From: Phascolarctobacterium_B sp045598345
GTDB taxonomy: Bacteria; Bacillota; Negativicutes; Acidaminococcales; Acidaminococcaceae
Direction: 5' to 3'
NCBI GenBank assembly: GCA_045598345.1
Contig: JAZLLX010000083.1
Span: 1 to 34,732, forward strand
Length of the DNA stretch: 34,732 bases
Under the pieces are notes generated by a model. That model saw nothing but the letters and a program-made list of their open reading frames with translations, did no database searches and was not told the origin of the DNA. The translations under genes and the position numbers were made by a program. This document shows positions 15,692 to 22,749 of this stretch, piece after piece. The first letter of the stretch is position 1. Every line of letters starts with the position of its first letter.

Positions 15692-16410
15692 TTGCACTGA
15701 ATGAATTTTATATTTTTCTTTCTGAACATGTAAGTATATCAGAAAGTTCTGCAAGACATTATGAAGGTGCCGTTAGGGCGGTCTCAAAAGATATGTTGAA
15801 AATTGGTGTTATCAATAAACACTTGGAAGAGATGAACGCAGTTGAATTTGAACTGGCGTTATTTTTAATTCTTCAAAACGAAGATTTTAAAGCGAAAAAT
15901 ACAAGGGGTAACAGTATGTATAGCAACGGATTAAAACAATATCAAAGTTTTTTAAAATGTGTTTTTCCAGATGATGCAAAATTAATTGTAGATAAAATTA
16001 AAGATGATACGAGGTTATCGGTTACGCAAAAAGATGCCATAGTTAAAGCAAGGGTAGGACAGGGGTTATTTAGAAAGAAAGTATTGGAAAAATATAAGAA
16101 TTGCATTGTTTCTCATATCGCTGATCCAAGGTTGCTCATTGCCAGCCATATCAAACCTTGGTCAGTTTCTGATAATGAGGAAAGATTAAGTGCAGAAAAT
16201 GGATTGTTGTTAAATTCTATCTACGATAAAATGTTTGATTTGGGTTTGATTTCTTTTAAGAATGATGGGAAAATAATTGTGTCTAAAACTATTTTGCAAT
16301 CTGATAAAAATATCTTGAATGTAGATGAAAATACAAGCTTTGATTTGCATTGTACACCAGTTTTATTAAGGAACTTAGAATATCATAGAGATGTGGTATT
16401 TTTGAGATAA
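15688..16410 (+). CDS. HNH endonuclease domain protein
   Basis: The C-terminal part (about residues 130-200) matches the HNH_2 nuclease type: CIVSHIADPRLLIASHIKPW, then NEERLSAENGLLLNSIYDKMFD, with the conserved HIKPW and the Asn of ENGLLL. The N-terminal 125 residues are helical (SSARHYEGAVRAVSKDML) and resemble specificity or DNA-contact regions of small restriction-type HNH proteins. Its 240 residues look complete. GAGGGGG lies 6 bases before the ATG. It probably belongs to a restriction or defence system; no methyltransferase is adjacent, so the system may be degraded. Confidence 0.85.
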   Translation: MIALNEFYIFLSEHVSISESSARHYEGAVRAVSKDMLKIGVINKHLEEMNAVEFELALFLILQNEDFKAKNTRGNSMYSNGLKQYQSFLKCVFPDDAKLIVDKIKDDTRLSVTQKDAIVKARVGQGLFRKKVLEKYKNCIVSHIADPRLLIASHIKPWSVSDNEERLSAENGLLLNSIYDKMFDLGLISFKNDGKIIVSKTILQSDKNILNVDENTSFDLHCTPVLLRNLEYHRDVVFLR

Positions 16411-16468
16411 AAGATAGGAAAGTCATATAACATGTAATAAATTAGTATTCTATAAGATAGGATAATAG

Positions 16469-16774
16469 ATTAAGGATTTTGTAGAAAAGTATGGGGTTAA
16501 GGACATAAGAAACTATTTTCTTTTGCCAAAACGTGGTGAAAAAGACCAAGCTGGCAATGCATGGTTTAATTTTTTAGACAGATTGAATTTGGGTAAAATT
16601 GGTATTCGCTTTCTTGCCCCTGAGGAAATATATGCTGATTATCTGCAAAATAAAACGAAGGATTTAACTGATTTGGACAAGACAGAAAATAAGTTCAAAT
16701 TTATTACATCTAAATATGAAGAGGAAATTGAACAAGGGGATTTGATGGTTGCAGAACAAGATAAAGAGATTTGA
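16469..16774 (+). pseudogene. gene remnant of unknown family, no start codon
   Basis: A 101-codon frame begins after a stop at 16466 and lacks an ATG in its first part; it reads like real protein from its first codon (IKDFVEKYGVKDIRNYFLL, then PKRGEKDQAGNAWFNF). This suggests a 3' fragment of a larger gene. I do not recognise the family. The surrounding nuclease remnants make a restriction enzyme possible but unproven. The rest of the 16.41-16.95 kb gap shows nothing else I can support. Confidence 0.5.
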
Positions 16775-16950
16775 TTTTGTTTATTCGTATAATTTTTACG
16801 GACAAAATAAGATGATATTATAGGAAAAGTTAAGCGATGGTTTTGAGGTTGAATTGGATAATTGTTGACTGAAAAAAATAATTATAGTTTTGTAAAATAA
16901 AAATGTGAGTTGATTGTTATATATTGGCAAATATAATGTGGAGGGTTATT

Positions 16951-18036
16951 ATGGGTGATTTAAAATTTCAACTAAAAACATTTGCTGATTGCGATTTGAA
17001 TGACAGTTTTTTTGACAGTCTTAAGGCAGATTATGGGTATGAAGACTTTTCAAAATGGTTTCAAGGTAAAGCAGAAAAGAAAAAACCAGTGTATGTTTGT
17101 TTAGATGAACATGGGGGAACAAAGGCATTTCTTTATTTGAAGGATGATGAATGTGAGAAGATTACTTTGAAAGATAGAGAATTGTCGGCTGTATCAAGAA
17201 TTAAGATTGGAACGTTAAAATTGTCAGATGACGTTCAAGGGCAGCGGTTAGGAGAAGGTGCTATTGGTTTGGCATTGTGGCATTGGCAACAACAATCTTG
17301 TGACGAAATTTATGTGACTGTTTTTGATAGTCATAAGGATTTAACTGATTTGTTGTTGAAATTTGGTTTTGAAAAAGTCGGTTATAAAAATGATACTGGG
17401 GAGGGAGTTTATGTTAAAGCTAAAAGCAATTTAGACCGCAGTAACGGTTATACTATGTTCCCCTATTTGAATAAAGATAAGTTAGAGTACACAAGAATGT
17501 TGCCGATATATCCCAAGTATCATGATACTCTTTTCTCTTATTCAAAATTAGAACGGACTAAACAGGAAGGAGAAAATATTGCCGCTGCAAATGGAATAAC
17601 AAAGGTGTATATAGCTACGTCTGCAGAACTTCAACAGTACGATGTAGGAAAACCGGTTATGATTTATAGAATTGCAGACGATGATAAAATGTTTAAATCT
17701 GTTATAACTTCCTTTTGTACTATTGTTGGGGTTGATAGTGTTAAACAAAATGGACAGGAAAATATGTCTTTGCAGGAATTTATTAGTAAGGCAGGAAACA
17801 AAACTGTTTTTAATTATAGACAACTTGAGGGATTGTTTAGACAAGAAAATGTGGTGTTGTTGACTTTGGTGTATAATGGGTTCTTTGGAACAGGAAATAA
17901 TGTTAATTTAAAAACCTTGGTTGATTGCAAGTGGTGGGACTTTAATAGGCATCTGTATTCTTATGAATATACACCTGAAACTTTTAAAAAGATATTGCGG
18001 TTGGGTAATGTTGACCCTGATAATGTGATAAGATAG
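16951..18036 (+). CDS. GNAT acetyltransferase with C-terminal PUA/ASCH-like domain
   Basis: The N-terminal 160 residues form a GNAT fold: the acetyl-CoA loop VQGQRLGEGAIG (about 95-106) is followed by YVTVFDSHKDLTDLLLKFGF, the usual last helix-strand. The C-terminal 190 residues contain GKPVMIYRIADDDKMFKSV and VNLKTLVDCKWWDF. This resembles PUA-like (ASCH/EVE) folds that bind nucleic acid, an assignment made on pattern only. The start at 16951 follows GGAGGG by 5 bases. It leads a three-gene operon with two ASCH proteins (gaps 11 and 5 bases). The combination suggests acetyl transfer directed at RNA or a ribosome-linked target; that is inference. Confidence 0.78.
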   Translation: MGDLKFQLKTFADCDLNDSFFDSLKADYGYEDFSKWFQGKAEKKKPVYVCLDEHGGTKAFLYLKDDECEKITLKDRELSAVSRIKIGTLKLSDDVQGQRLGEGAIGLALWHWQQQSCDEIYVTVFDSHKDLTDLLLKFGFEKVGYKNDTGEGVYVKAKSNLDRSNGYTMFPYLNKDKLEYTRMLPIYPKYHDTLFSYSKLERTKQEGENIAAANGITKVYIATSAELQQYDVGKPVMIYRIADDDKMFKSVITSFCTIVGVDSVKQNGQENMSLQEFISKAGNKTVFNYRQLEGLFRQENVVLLTLVYNGFFGTGNNVNLKTLVDCKWWDFNRHLYSYEYTPETFKKILRLGNVDPDNVIR

Positions 18037-18047
18037 GAGTAAATGCA

Positions 18048-18422
18048 ATGTGTACTATTTTGTTATCAATTAAGCCGGAATATGCAGAAAAAATTTTTGC
18101 GGGGGAGAAATTATTTGAGTTTCGGCGTAATGTTGCCAATAAACAGCCTCAGAAAATAGTTATATATATGACGGCTCCTTATTCTCGGGTATATGGTGAA
18201 GTCATTGTGGAGAATGTTATTGAAGGTTCTCCTCGTGCTTTGTGGAGGGAAACTCATAATGCGGCAGGAATTTCTTATGCCAAGTTTATGGAGTATTTTA
18301 CAGGGCGGGAAATGGCTTATGCTTATTGTTTGGGAAAAGTAAAAAGGTATCGCAATCCTAAAAAATTGGAAGAATATGGAATTAGTGCGGCTCCTCAATC
18401 ATTTGTATATTTGGAGGAATAA
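18048..18422 (+). CDS. ASCH (PUA-like) domain protein
   Basis: The 124-residue protein is almost entirely an ASCH domain: LLSIKPEYAEKIFAGEKLFE followed by FRRN contains the family's GxKxxExR motif, and strands such as KIVIYMTAP, GEVIVENVIEG and YCLGKVKRY follow. ASCH domains bind RNA or modified nucleosides. The E. coli relative YqfB removes acetyl groups from N4-acetylcytidine, but the Thr of its KxxT motif is Glu here, so that activity is not predicted. AGGAG precedes the ATG. It lies between the GNAT gene and a second ASCH gene. Confidence 0.85.
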   Translation: MCTILLSIKPEYAEKIFAGEKLFEFRRNVANKQPQKIVIYMTAPYSRVYGEVIVENVIEGSPRALWRETHNAAGISYAKFMEYFTGREMAYAYCLGKVKRYRNPKKLEEYGISAAPQSFVYLEE

Positions 18423-18427
18423 CTGTA

Positions 18428-18766
18428 ATGGCTCAATATGAAATGAAATTGCAAAAGCAATATTATGATTTGACTTTAAGTGGAGAAAAGAGAGTGGAAA
18501 TACGGCTTAACGATGAAAAGCGAAAAAATCTTAAAGTCGGTGATAGCATTATTTTTGAAAATATGGAAACCGGAGGCAGATTGAAGGTTGATGTTAATAA
18601 AGTCTGTTTCTTTAAGAGTTTTAAGGAATTGTTTTCTGTTGTAGATGCTAAATGTTTTGGTTGTGATATTAATTTTTTGCAAGAGGCATTGAAACACATA
18701 TATGGAGCTAAAGATGAGGAAAATGGAGTTCTAGCTATTTACATGAAAAACCCGTGTACAGTATAA
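18428..18766 (+). CDS. second ASCH (PUA-like) domain protein
   Basis: The 112-residue product carries the ASCH signature LSGEKRVEIRLND (GxKxxExR), then KVGDSIIFENMETGGRLKV and a C-terminal GVLAIYM strand. It is divergent from the upstream ASCH protein, so this is not a recent duplication. It starts 5 bases after that gene and ends shortly before a clear terminator, so it is the last gene of the operon. The substrate is unknown; nucleic acid or modified-base binding is likely from the family. Confidence 0.85.
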   Translation: MAQYEMKLQKQYYDLTLSGEKRVEIRLNDEKRKNLKVGDSIIFENMETGGRLKVDVNKVCFFKSFKELFSVVDAKCFGCDINFLQEALKHIYGAKDEENGVLAIYMKNPCTV

Positions 18767-18778
18767 ATTTTGTTTGCT

Positions 18779-18802
18779 CGCCGTCCTCTGGACGGCGTTT
18801 TT
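18779..18802 (+). terminator. Rho-independent terminator after the GNAT-ASCH-ASCH operon
   Basis: Stem CGCCGTCC/GGACGGCG with a TCT loop is followed by TTTTT. Confidence 0.9.
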
Positions 18803-18820
18803 AAGTGTAAAATTATCTGC

Positions 18821-18849
18821 TTGACATATACACGCAATGCGTGTATAAT
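18821..18849 (+). promoter_or_regulatory. higBA promoter with embedded operator
   Basis: Consensus TTGACA (18821-18826) and TATAAT (18844-18849) are 17 bases apart. Filling the spacer and entering the -10 is a perfect inverted repeat TATACACGCA-A-TGCGTGTATA (18827-18847). That is the expected site for autorepression by HigA. The toxin ATG begins 7 bases after the -10. Confidence 0.92.
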
Positions 18850-18855
18850 TTGCTT

Positions 18856-19137
18856 ATGATTAAATCGTTTGACGACAAAGAAACCGAAAAAATTTATTAT
18901 CAGACCTATTCTAAAAAACTGCCCCAGTCAGTTCAACGGATTGCCCTTCGCAAAATGCTGATGATGGATGCGGCAGGGTGTGTGGACGATTTACGCATAC
19001 CACCGGATAATCATTTGGAATTGTTGCAGGGTAGGTTAAAAGGGTTTTACAGTATTCGTGTAAATGCCCAATACCGTATTATATTTAAGGTACGGAATAA
19101 TGATATTTATAATGTAAGGATTGTTGATTATCATTAG
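18856..19137 (+). CDS. higB: HigB/RelE-family toxin (type II toxin-antitoxin)
   Basis: The 93-residue protein matches the HigB/RelE-like ribosome-dependent mRNA interferases that begin IKSFDDKETEKI, with LRKMLMMDAAGCVDDLRIPP, FYSIRVNAQYRIIF and the C-terminal VRIVDYH. It cleaves mRNA on the ribosome when HigA is lost. The family N-terminus fixes the ATG at 18856, only 7 bases after the -10, so the transcript is predicted to have no leader. higA follows 14 bases later. Confidence 0.93.
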   Translation: MIKSFDDKETEKIYYQTYSKKLPQSVQRIALRKMLMMDAAGCVDDLRIPPDNHLELLQGRLKGFYSIRVNAQYRIIFKVRNNDIYNVRIVDYH

Positions 19138-19151
19138 TGGAGGTGATGAAA

Positions 19152-19448
19152 ATGGCAAAGATACAGACACCAAAAATCAGTGAAATTTTGTTGGAAGAGT
19201 TTATGCTTCCTTTGGGGCTTTCGGCTTATAAGGTTGCACAGGGGATTCATGTTCCCACATCCCGTATTCAGGATATTTTGCATGACAGGCGTAAGATTAC
19301 GCCGGACACTTCTTTGCGGTTGGCAAAGTTCTTCGGTTTGTCCGACTGTTATTTTCTCAATTTGCAAAATGACATTGATGTGCGAAATATGAAGGCAGAA
19401 CTTGCGGATGAGATTGAGTCCATCACAGAGTTTCAAGTTGCGTTGTAA
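19152..19448 (+). CDS. higA: HigA-family antitoxin (XRE helix-turn-helix)
   Basis: The 98-residue antitoxin has a HigA-type helix-turn-helix: ISEILLEEFMLPLGLSAYKV, then GIHVPTSRIQDILHDRRKIT and DTSLRLAKFFGLSDCYFLNL. It neutralises HigB and represses the shared promoter through the inverted repeat there. GGAGG lies 8 bases before the ATG at 19152. An intact operon and a terminator just downstream suggest a functional pair. Confidence 0.94.
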   Translation: MAKIQTPKISEILLEEFMLPLGLSAYKVAQGIHVPTSRIQDILHDRRKITPDTSLRLAKFFGLSDCYFLNLQNDIDVRNMKAELADEIESITEFQVAL

Positions 19449-19452
19449 TTAT

Positions 19453-19482
19453 AAAAACCCTGCCGCTGGCGGGGTTTTTTGG
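19453..19482 (+). terminator. Rho-independent terminator of higBA
   Basis: Stem CCCTGCC/GGCGGGG with loop GCT is followed by TTTTTT. Confidence 0.9.
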
Positions 19483-19484
19483 TA

Positions 19485-19600
19485 GTTGTAAGTTAGAAGT
19501 TAAAAGTTATAAATTGTGGTAAAATGTTCCTGTGAATATGGCAGGTCAGTTCGCAAATGCGGACTTTTTATTTTATTTCATTGATAAAAAGATAAAAATT
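19485..19600. repeat. truncated repeat element at the right edge of the island
   Basis: A tract of AAGTTA words leads to a left end GGTAAAATGTTCC (19518-19530), then CAGTTCGCAAATGCGGAC, a decayed version of the GTTCGC hairpin. No right end follows. Confidence 0.65.
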
Positions 19601-19633
19601 TTGTATTATGTACCAAATTTGACCAGTCAATAA

Positions 19634-19642
19634 TGCTACAAT
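19634..19642 (+). promoter_or_regulatory. candidate extended -10 promoter element
   Basis: TGCTACAAT matches an extended -10. It lies 76 bases before the 61-residue gene, in a stretch with no other signal. No good -35 is seen. Confidence 0.35.
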
Positions 19643-19717
19643 TATTGCAAGATAATTTCACAACGATTACCGTATGGGCTTGTGATGATGGTGTTTTATG
19701 AAAGGAGTGATTGCACC

Positions 19718-19903
19718 ATGTCAGCCAGGCGAGTTTTAGTAACACGGCGTAAGCATGCCCATTATGGTACTCTGATTCTGGTGGAGGGGAAACCCGCCAT
19801 TCAGGTCAAGTCCGGCAAGACCTTTGACTATGTTACGGTTGAGGAGATTGTTGAGGATGTGTACGGGGTACCTGTGAGAATTGTGGAAGAGAAAACTAAA
19901 TAG
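19718..19903 (+). CDS. small basic protein, unknown function
   Basis: A 61-residue soluble protein with a basic N-terminal third (SARRVLVTRRKHAHYG) and a strand-helix-strand remainder ending in an acidic/basic tail. AAAGGAG lies 10 bases before the ATG, giving good support as a gene. I recognise no family. It precedes the sigma-like factor, separated from it by a strong terminator, so it is probably its own transcript. Confidence 0.7.
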   Translation: MSARRVLVTRRKHAHYGTLILVEGKPAIQVKSGKTFDYVTVEEIVEDVYGVPVRIVEEKTK

Positions 19904-19995
19904 GTAATTAGGTAGTTATTTTCATTTTGAAACATAAACGATCAGTTATATTCATTAACACATGCTGCGTACGAGAGTAATCGGTGTGAATTATG

Positions 19996-20034
19996 CCGGG
20001 ACAGATGAGATTTTTCGTCTGTCCCGGTTTTCTT
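19996..20034 (+). terminator. Rho-independent terminator
   Basis: Perfect 10-bp stem CCGGGACAGA/TCTGTCCCGG followed by TTTTCTTTT. Confidence 0.88.
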
Positions 20035-20039
20035 TTGCC

Positions 20040-20105
20040 AATAACGGCATCAGCCGTTATTAAATAGATACGGACTACGCCGGCGTAGGTTAGGCAGTAC
20101 TGCCT
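20040..20105. promoter_or_regulatory. three consecutive palindromes upstream of the sigma-like gene
   Basis: AATAACGGC/GCCGTTATT (20040-20061), CTACGCCGGCGTAG (20075-20088) and AGGCAGTACTGCCT (20092-20105) are all perfect palindromes within 66 bases. They lie between the terminator and the ribosome site of the sigma-like gene. None is followed by a T tract. They may be protein-binding sites; function is unknown. Confidence 0.5.
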
Positions 20106-20140
20106 TCTGTAAAAAATTTTAGTTTTTGCAGGAGGTAAAT

Positions 20141-20695
20141 ATGCAAAATTCTACTTGTAGTCAAACAAACTTTTCTGAGTTACTTCTGTCCACTCAGAAC
20201 TTCAACCAAGCAGCCCGTAACGAGATAGGGGAAATGTATTTTCCTTTATTAAACAAGTTGGCTCACAAATTCAAATACAAGTTATTTCTCGGTGAGGATG
20301 ATGCGGTGGGTGAGGCGTGTGTTGCTTTCACAGAAGCGTTGGGCAGTTTTAACGGTGGCGACCAAAAGGAATTTGAAAATTACATTTCCAAAGCGGTCTT
20401 CAATCGGTTTAACCGCAAAATGCGTGCTAATCTTGAAAAATGTAAGGCGGAATGTTCGGTTGAGCGGGAAGTAGATTCTTTGGTTAATAGTTATGGACTT
20501 GATCACTCTATGGATTATTACTTAAAAGAATTACATTCTATACTGACGGAACGGCAATATAAGATTGTGCTTTTGCGGTTGGATGAGATAAGTGATGCTG
20601 AAATCGCAAAACAACTGGGAATATGCCGCAGGTCTGTGAATTATGAGTTGACACAGATTAGAAAAGTTGTCAGGGATAAGTTATTCTGCAGATAA
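20141..20695 (+). CDS. sigma-70-family (ECF-like/phage-like) RNA polymerase sigma factor
   Basis: The 184-residue protein has a region-2-like helix pair (GEDDAVGEACVAFTEALGSF, then FENYISKAVFNRFNRKMR; about residues 53-100) and a region-4 helix-turn-helix (LTERQYKIVLLRL, then SDAEIAKQLGICRRSVNYEL; about 130-175). It should direct RNA polymerase to a specific small promoter set. Start at 20141 follows GGAGG by 5 bases. It precedes DUF1659, DUF2922, an amidase and YvrJ. In Bacillus subtilis yvrJ lies beside the sigO/rsoA genes, so a dedicated sigma for this module is plausible. An anti-sigma factor is not visible. Confidence 0.82.
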   Translation: MQNSTCSQTNFSELLLSTQNFNQAARNEIGEMYFPLLNKLAHKFKYKLFLGEDDAVGEACVAFTEALGSFNGGDQKEFENYISKAVFNRFNRKMRANLEKCKAECSVEREVDSLVNSYGLDHSMDYYLKELHSILTERQYKIVLLRLDEISDAEIAKQLGICRRSVNYELTQIRKVVRDKLFCR

Positions 20696-20850
20696 GTTAT
20701 CCGAAAATTTGGAGGGTTGAAATATATCCTTCAATTTTTTTGAAAAATTTTTGCACACTTTTTCACTTTTACGACCTTTTAGTAAGTGAAGGCACCGATG
20801 AGGTACCAATCGGGAGTTTTCAAATTTGGAGAGAAAGGAGATTTTATAAG

Positions 20851-21090
20851 ATGGCAAGCAGTGTTGAAAAAACTTTGCTGGGCCGCACTCTTACCCTCAG
20901 TATTAATGATGGGGTAACGGTGAGCGGCAATGCAAAAGTTAAAAACCGCAGTTTTAATTCCATCAATCCTGAGGCGTCTGATACTTCTATGTTTAATGTG
21001 GCGAAGGCGTTGGGCGGTTTGATGTCCAAAACTGTGACTAAGGTTACCTTCAACGATAAGAATTTGTTGCAGGAAGTTGAAAATGCGTAA
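20851..21090 (+). CDS. DUF1659 family protein
   Basis: A 79-residue protein beginning MASSVEKTLLGRTLTLSIND, with the repeated strand pattern of DUF1659 and an end KVTFNDKNLLQEVENA. The family is short, found in Firmicutes, and of unknown function; it is commonly encoded beside DUF2922 and YvrJ proteins, as here. GAAAGGAG lies before the ATG. The 155 bases upstream hold no further gene but could contain the promoter for this set. Confidence 0.85.
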   Translation: MASSVEKTLLGRTLTLSINDGVTVSGNAKVKNRSFNSINPEASDTSMFNVAKALGGLMSKTVTKVTFNDKNLLQEVENA

Positions 21091-21106
21091 GCAGAAAGGA
21101 GTTTTT

Positions 21107-21268
21107 ATGAACAAGGATTTGAAAAACCTGTTGCAGTTAGTAATTAAGGCAGGTATTGAACAGGGCATACTGGGCGGCAGCAGCCGTGTGTGCCGCAAAC
21201 AGAGGGGAGCGGCTGAGCGTAAGCCGTCCCCAAAAGTTCAGAGTAATGAGAAAGGAAAGGAGGAATAA
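21107..21268 (+). CDS. small basic protein in the DUF1659-DUF2922 module
   Basis: The 53-residue product has an amphipathic N-terminal helix (NKDLKNLLQLVIKAGIEQGI) and a Lys/Arg/Glu-rich, probably disordered tail. AAAGGAG lies 5 bases before the ATG. It is 16 bases after DUF1659 and 2 bases before DUF2922, so it is translated from the same message. Family unknown. Confidence 0.7.
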   Translation: MNKDLKNLLQLVIKAGIEQGILGGSSRVCRKQRGAAERKPSPKVQSNEKGKEE

Positions 21269-21270
21269 GC

Positions 21271-21507
21271 ATGGAAGGTAGTGTATCTTTGATTTTGGTC
21301 TTTTTGGATGACAATAATGATGAAAAGTCCATTGCCATTAAAGACCCGAAGATGGATATGTCTTTGGAAGAGGTTACGGATGCGATGGAAGCAATCATTG
21401 ACAGTGATGCTATTTTGACTGCGTCCGGCAATCATTTGGCATCCGTGTCCCAATGTTATTACAAGACCATAACTATTACCCGTCCCGAACCGGAAGAAGG
21501 GGAATAA
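21271..21507 (+). CDS. DUF2922 family protein
   Basis: The 78-residue protein has the DUF2922 pattern: a first strand SLILVFLDDNNDEKSIAIKD, a helix SLEEVTDAMEAIIDSDAIL and a final strand KTITITRP. Function is unknown; it pairs with DUF1659 in many Firmicutes. AAAGGAGG precedes the ATG. It closes the tightly spaced three-gene group; a repeat element follows. Confidence 0.85.
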   Translation: MEGSVSLILVFLDDNNDEKSIAIKDPKMDMSLEEVTDAMEAIIDSDAILTASGNHLASVSQCYYKTITITRPEPEEGE

Positions 21508-21509
21508 TT

Positions 21510-21885
21510 CAGGGCTAAGGGCTAAGGGTGAAGGGCGGAGAATAATGCGCAATGCGTAATTGTGGTAAAGAGTTCCGGTGATTATATGTTGGGTTTCAGG
21601 TGTGCGGGGTTATGTGAACCCTCGTCCGCCCCTAAAGGGGCGGGGGACCGTCTAAAGGAACACAGAAAGACGGTGGTGGGGTGAGCAATTACGCTGTCGC
21701 TAATGAAAAGATAAAATCTTAAAGCTTAAAGTTTATGAATGCTTCGCATAATGCAAAAACACCCGTCTGCCCCTGTGTTCCTGTGGGCAGCCACCCTCTT
21801 TAGAAAGAGGGAAAAAAGTTCGCATTAAGCGTACCTTCCCTGTATCCTGATTCCTGAATCCTTTACCCTAATTTTTAATTTCTTT
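21510..21885. repeat. hairpin-repeat element lacking a right end
   Basis: Left end GGTAAAGAGTTCC (21564-21576), reverse unit with hairpin CCGTC/GACGG (21648-21673), and forward unit with CTGCCC/GGGCAG (21767-21790). The sequence then runs into CCTGATTCCTGAATCC words and the amidase ribosome site without a right terminal sequence. Confidence 0.75.
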
Positions 21886-21900
21886 GAAAGGAGTTAGTTT

Positions 21901-22458
21901 ATGTTAGTGCGAAATGTTAAACAGGTTTCGGCGGAGGAACTGCTGAAGATGGCAGAGGCGGCTAGGGGCAAGATTGATACAATCTATTTGCACTGGACTG
22001 CTTGTGCTTATGGTCAGGTGTTTGACGATTATCATTTGTGTATTGGTAAAGATGGTAATTTTGAAACATCTTCAGAGATGTTTGATTTGGCAGAGAAAAA
22101 ATCACACACTTGGTTACGGAATAGTGGCAGTGTTGGTATTGCCATTGAGGCGGCACGGGGTGCAAAGGTGGATAAAGATGGGATTATCAATTACGGCAAG
22201 TATGCTCAGCCCACCCGTGAGCAGGCAGAGGGCTTGGCGTTGGCAGTAGCCATCATTTGTAAAGGGGCAGGTATTCCCATTGATAAGGACACGGTTATGA
22301 CTCATGCGGAGATTGCGGATATTGACGGGTATGGAATTTTTGACAGCGACCCGGATATGCGATGGGATTTGCTCCGACTGCCCTTTGCGGCGAATATGTC
22401 GGGAGGGGACTATATCCGCAAACTTGCCGCTGGCAAGTTTTGGGGAATGAGTAATTAG
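21901..22458 (+). CDS. N-acetylmuramoyl-L-alanine amidase (PGRP/Amidase_2 type)
   Basis: The 185-residue protein resembles phage-type T7-lysozyme-like amidases: YLHWTACAYGQVFDDYHLCI begins the fold with the first zinc His, GSVGIAIEAARGA is the core strand, TREQAEGLALAVAIICKGAG the helix, and VMTHAEIADIDGYG plus DPDMRWDLLRLP carry the second His and the likely Asp ligand. No signal peptide is visible, so release would need a holin-like partner; YvrJ, encoded 290 bases downstream, is a candidate. AAAGGAG precedes the ATG. Confidence 0.88.
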   Translation: MLVRNVKQVSAEELLKMAEAARGKIDTIYLHWTACAYGQVFDDYHLCIGKDGNFETSSEMFDLAEKKSHTWLRNSGSVGIAIEAARGAKVDKDGIINYGKYAQPTREQAEGLALAVAIICKGAGIPIDKDTVMTHAEIADIDGYGIFDSDPDMRWDLLRLPFAANMSGGDYIRKLAAGKFWGMSN

Positions 22459-22740
22459 TAATTAGTAATGAGTAATTGTGGTAAAGAGTTCCGGTGATTA
22501 GAACAGGGAAAGTTGGTAGAGTGCGAAAGTAACCCTCTCCTTGGGGAGAGGGGCAGGGGTGTGGGGAAACATATGATTAGGTTGCTACTTCTAATCTATG
22601 GTGTCAACCTAATTGCTCACCCCACCACCGACCTAAAAAAAACTGTGTCGGTCCCCCGCCCCTTTAGGGGCGGACGAGAGTTCGCATCAAGCGACTTTCC
22701 CTAAATCCTGATTCCTAAATCCTTTACCCTGATTTTGAAA
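22447..22740. repeat. hairpin-repeat element, forward orientation only
   Basis: TAATTAGTAATGAG words lead to a left end GGTAAAGAGTTCC (22480-22492). A forward unit follows with the CCGAC/GTCGG stem and AAAAAACTGTG loop (22628-22652), then GCCCC/GGGGC hairpin and GTTCGCATCAAGCGAC. No right end. It fills the gap before YvrJ. Confidence 0.75.
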
Positions 22741-22749
22741 GGAGGAAAA

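Noticed and set aside
14167..18036. An intact restriction-modification system
   Set aside because: No methyltransferase gene is present, and several of the nuclease-like pieces are truncated.
18048..18766. YqfB-type N4-acetylcytidine amidohydrolases
   Set aside because: Both proteins have Glu where the YqfB catalytic Thr of KxxT is expected, so the activity is not assigned.
18841..18855. GTG start for higB at 18841
   Set aside because: It lies inside the promoter -10 region and would add residues that the HigB family lacks.
20740..20850. N-terminal extension of the DUF1659 protein
   Set aside because: The frame is open, but the ATG at 20851 has a strong GAAAGGAG site and matches the family start. 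The upstream part is more likely promoter sequence.
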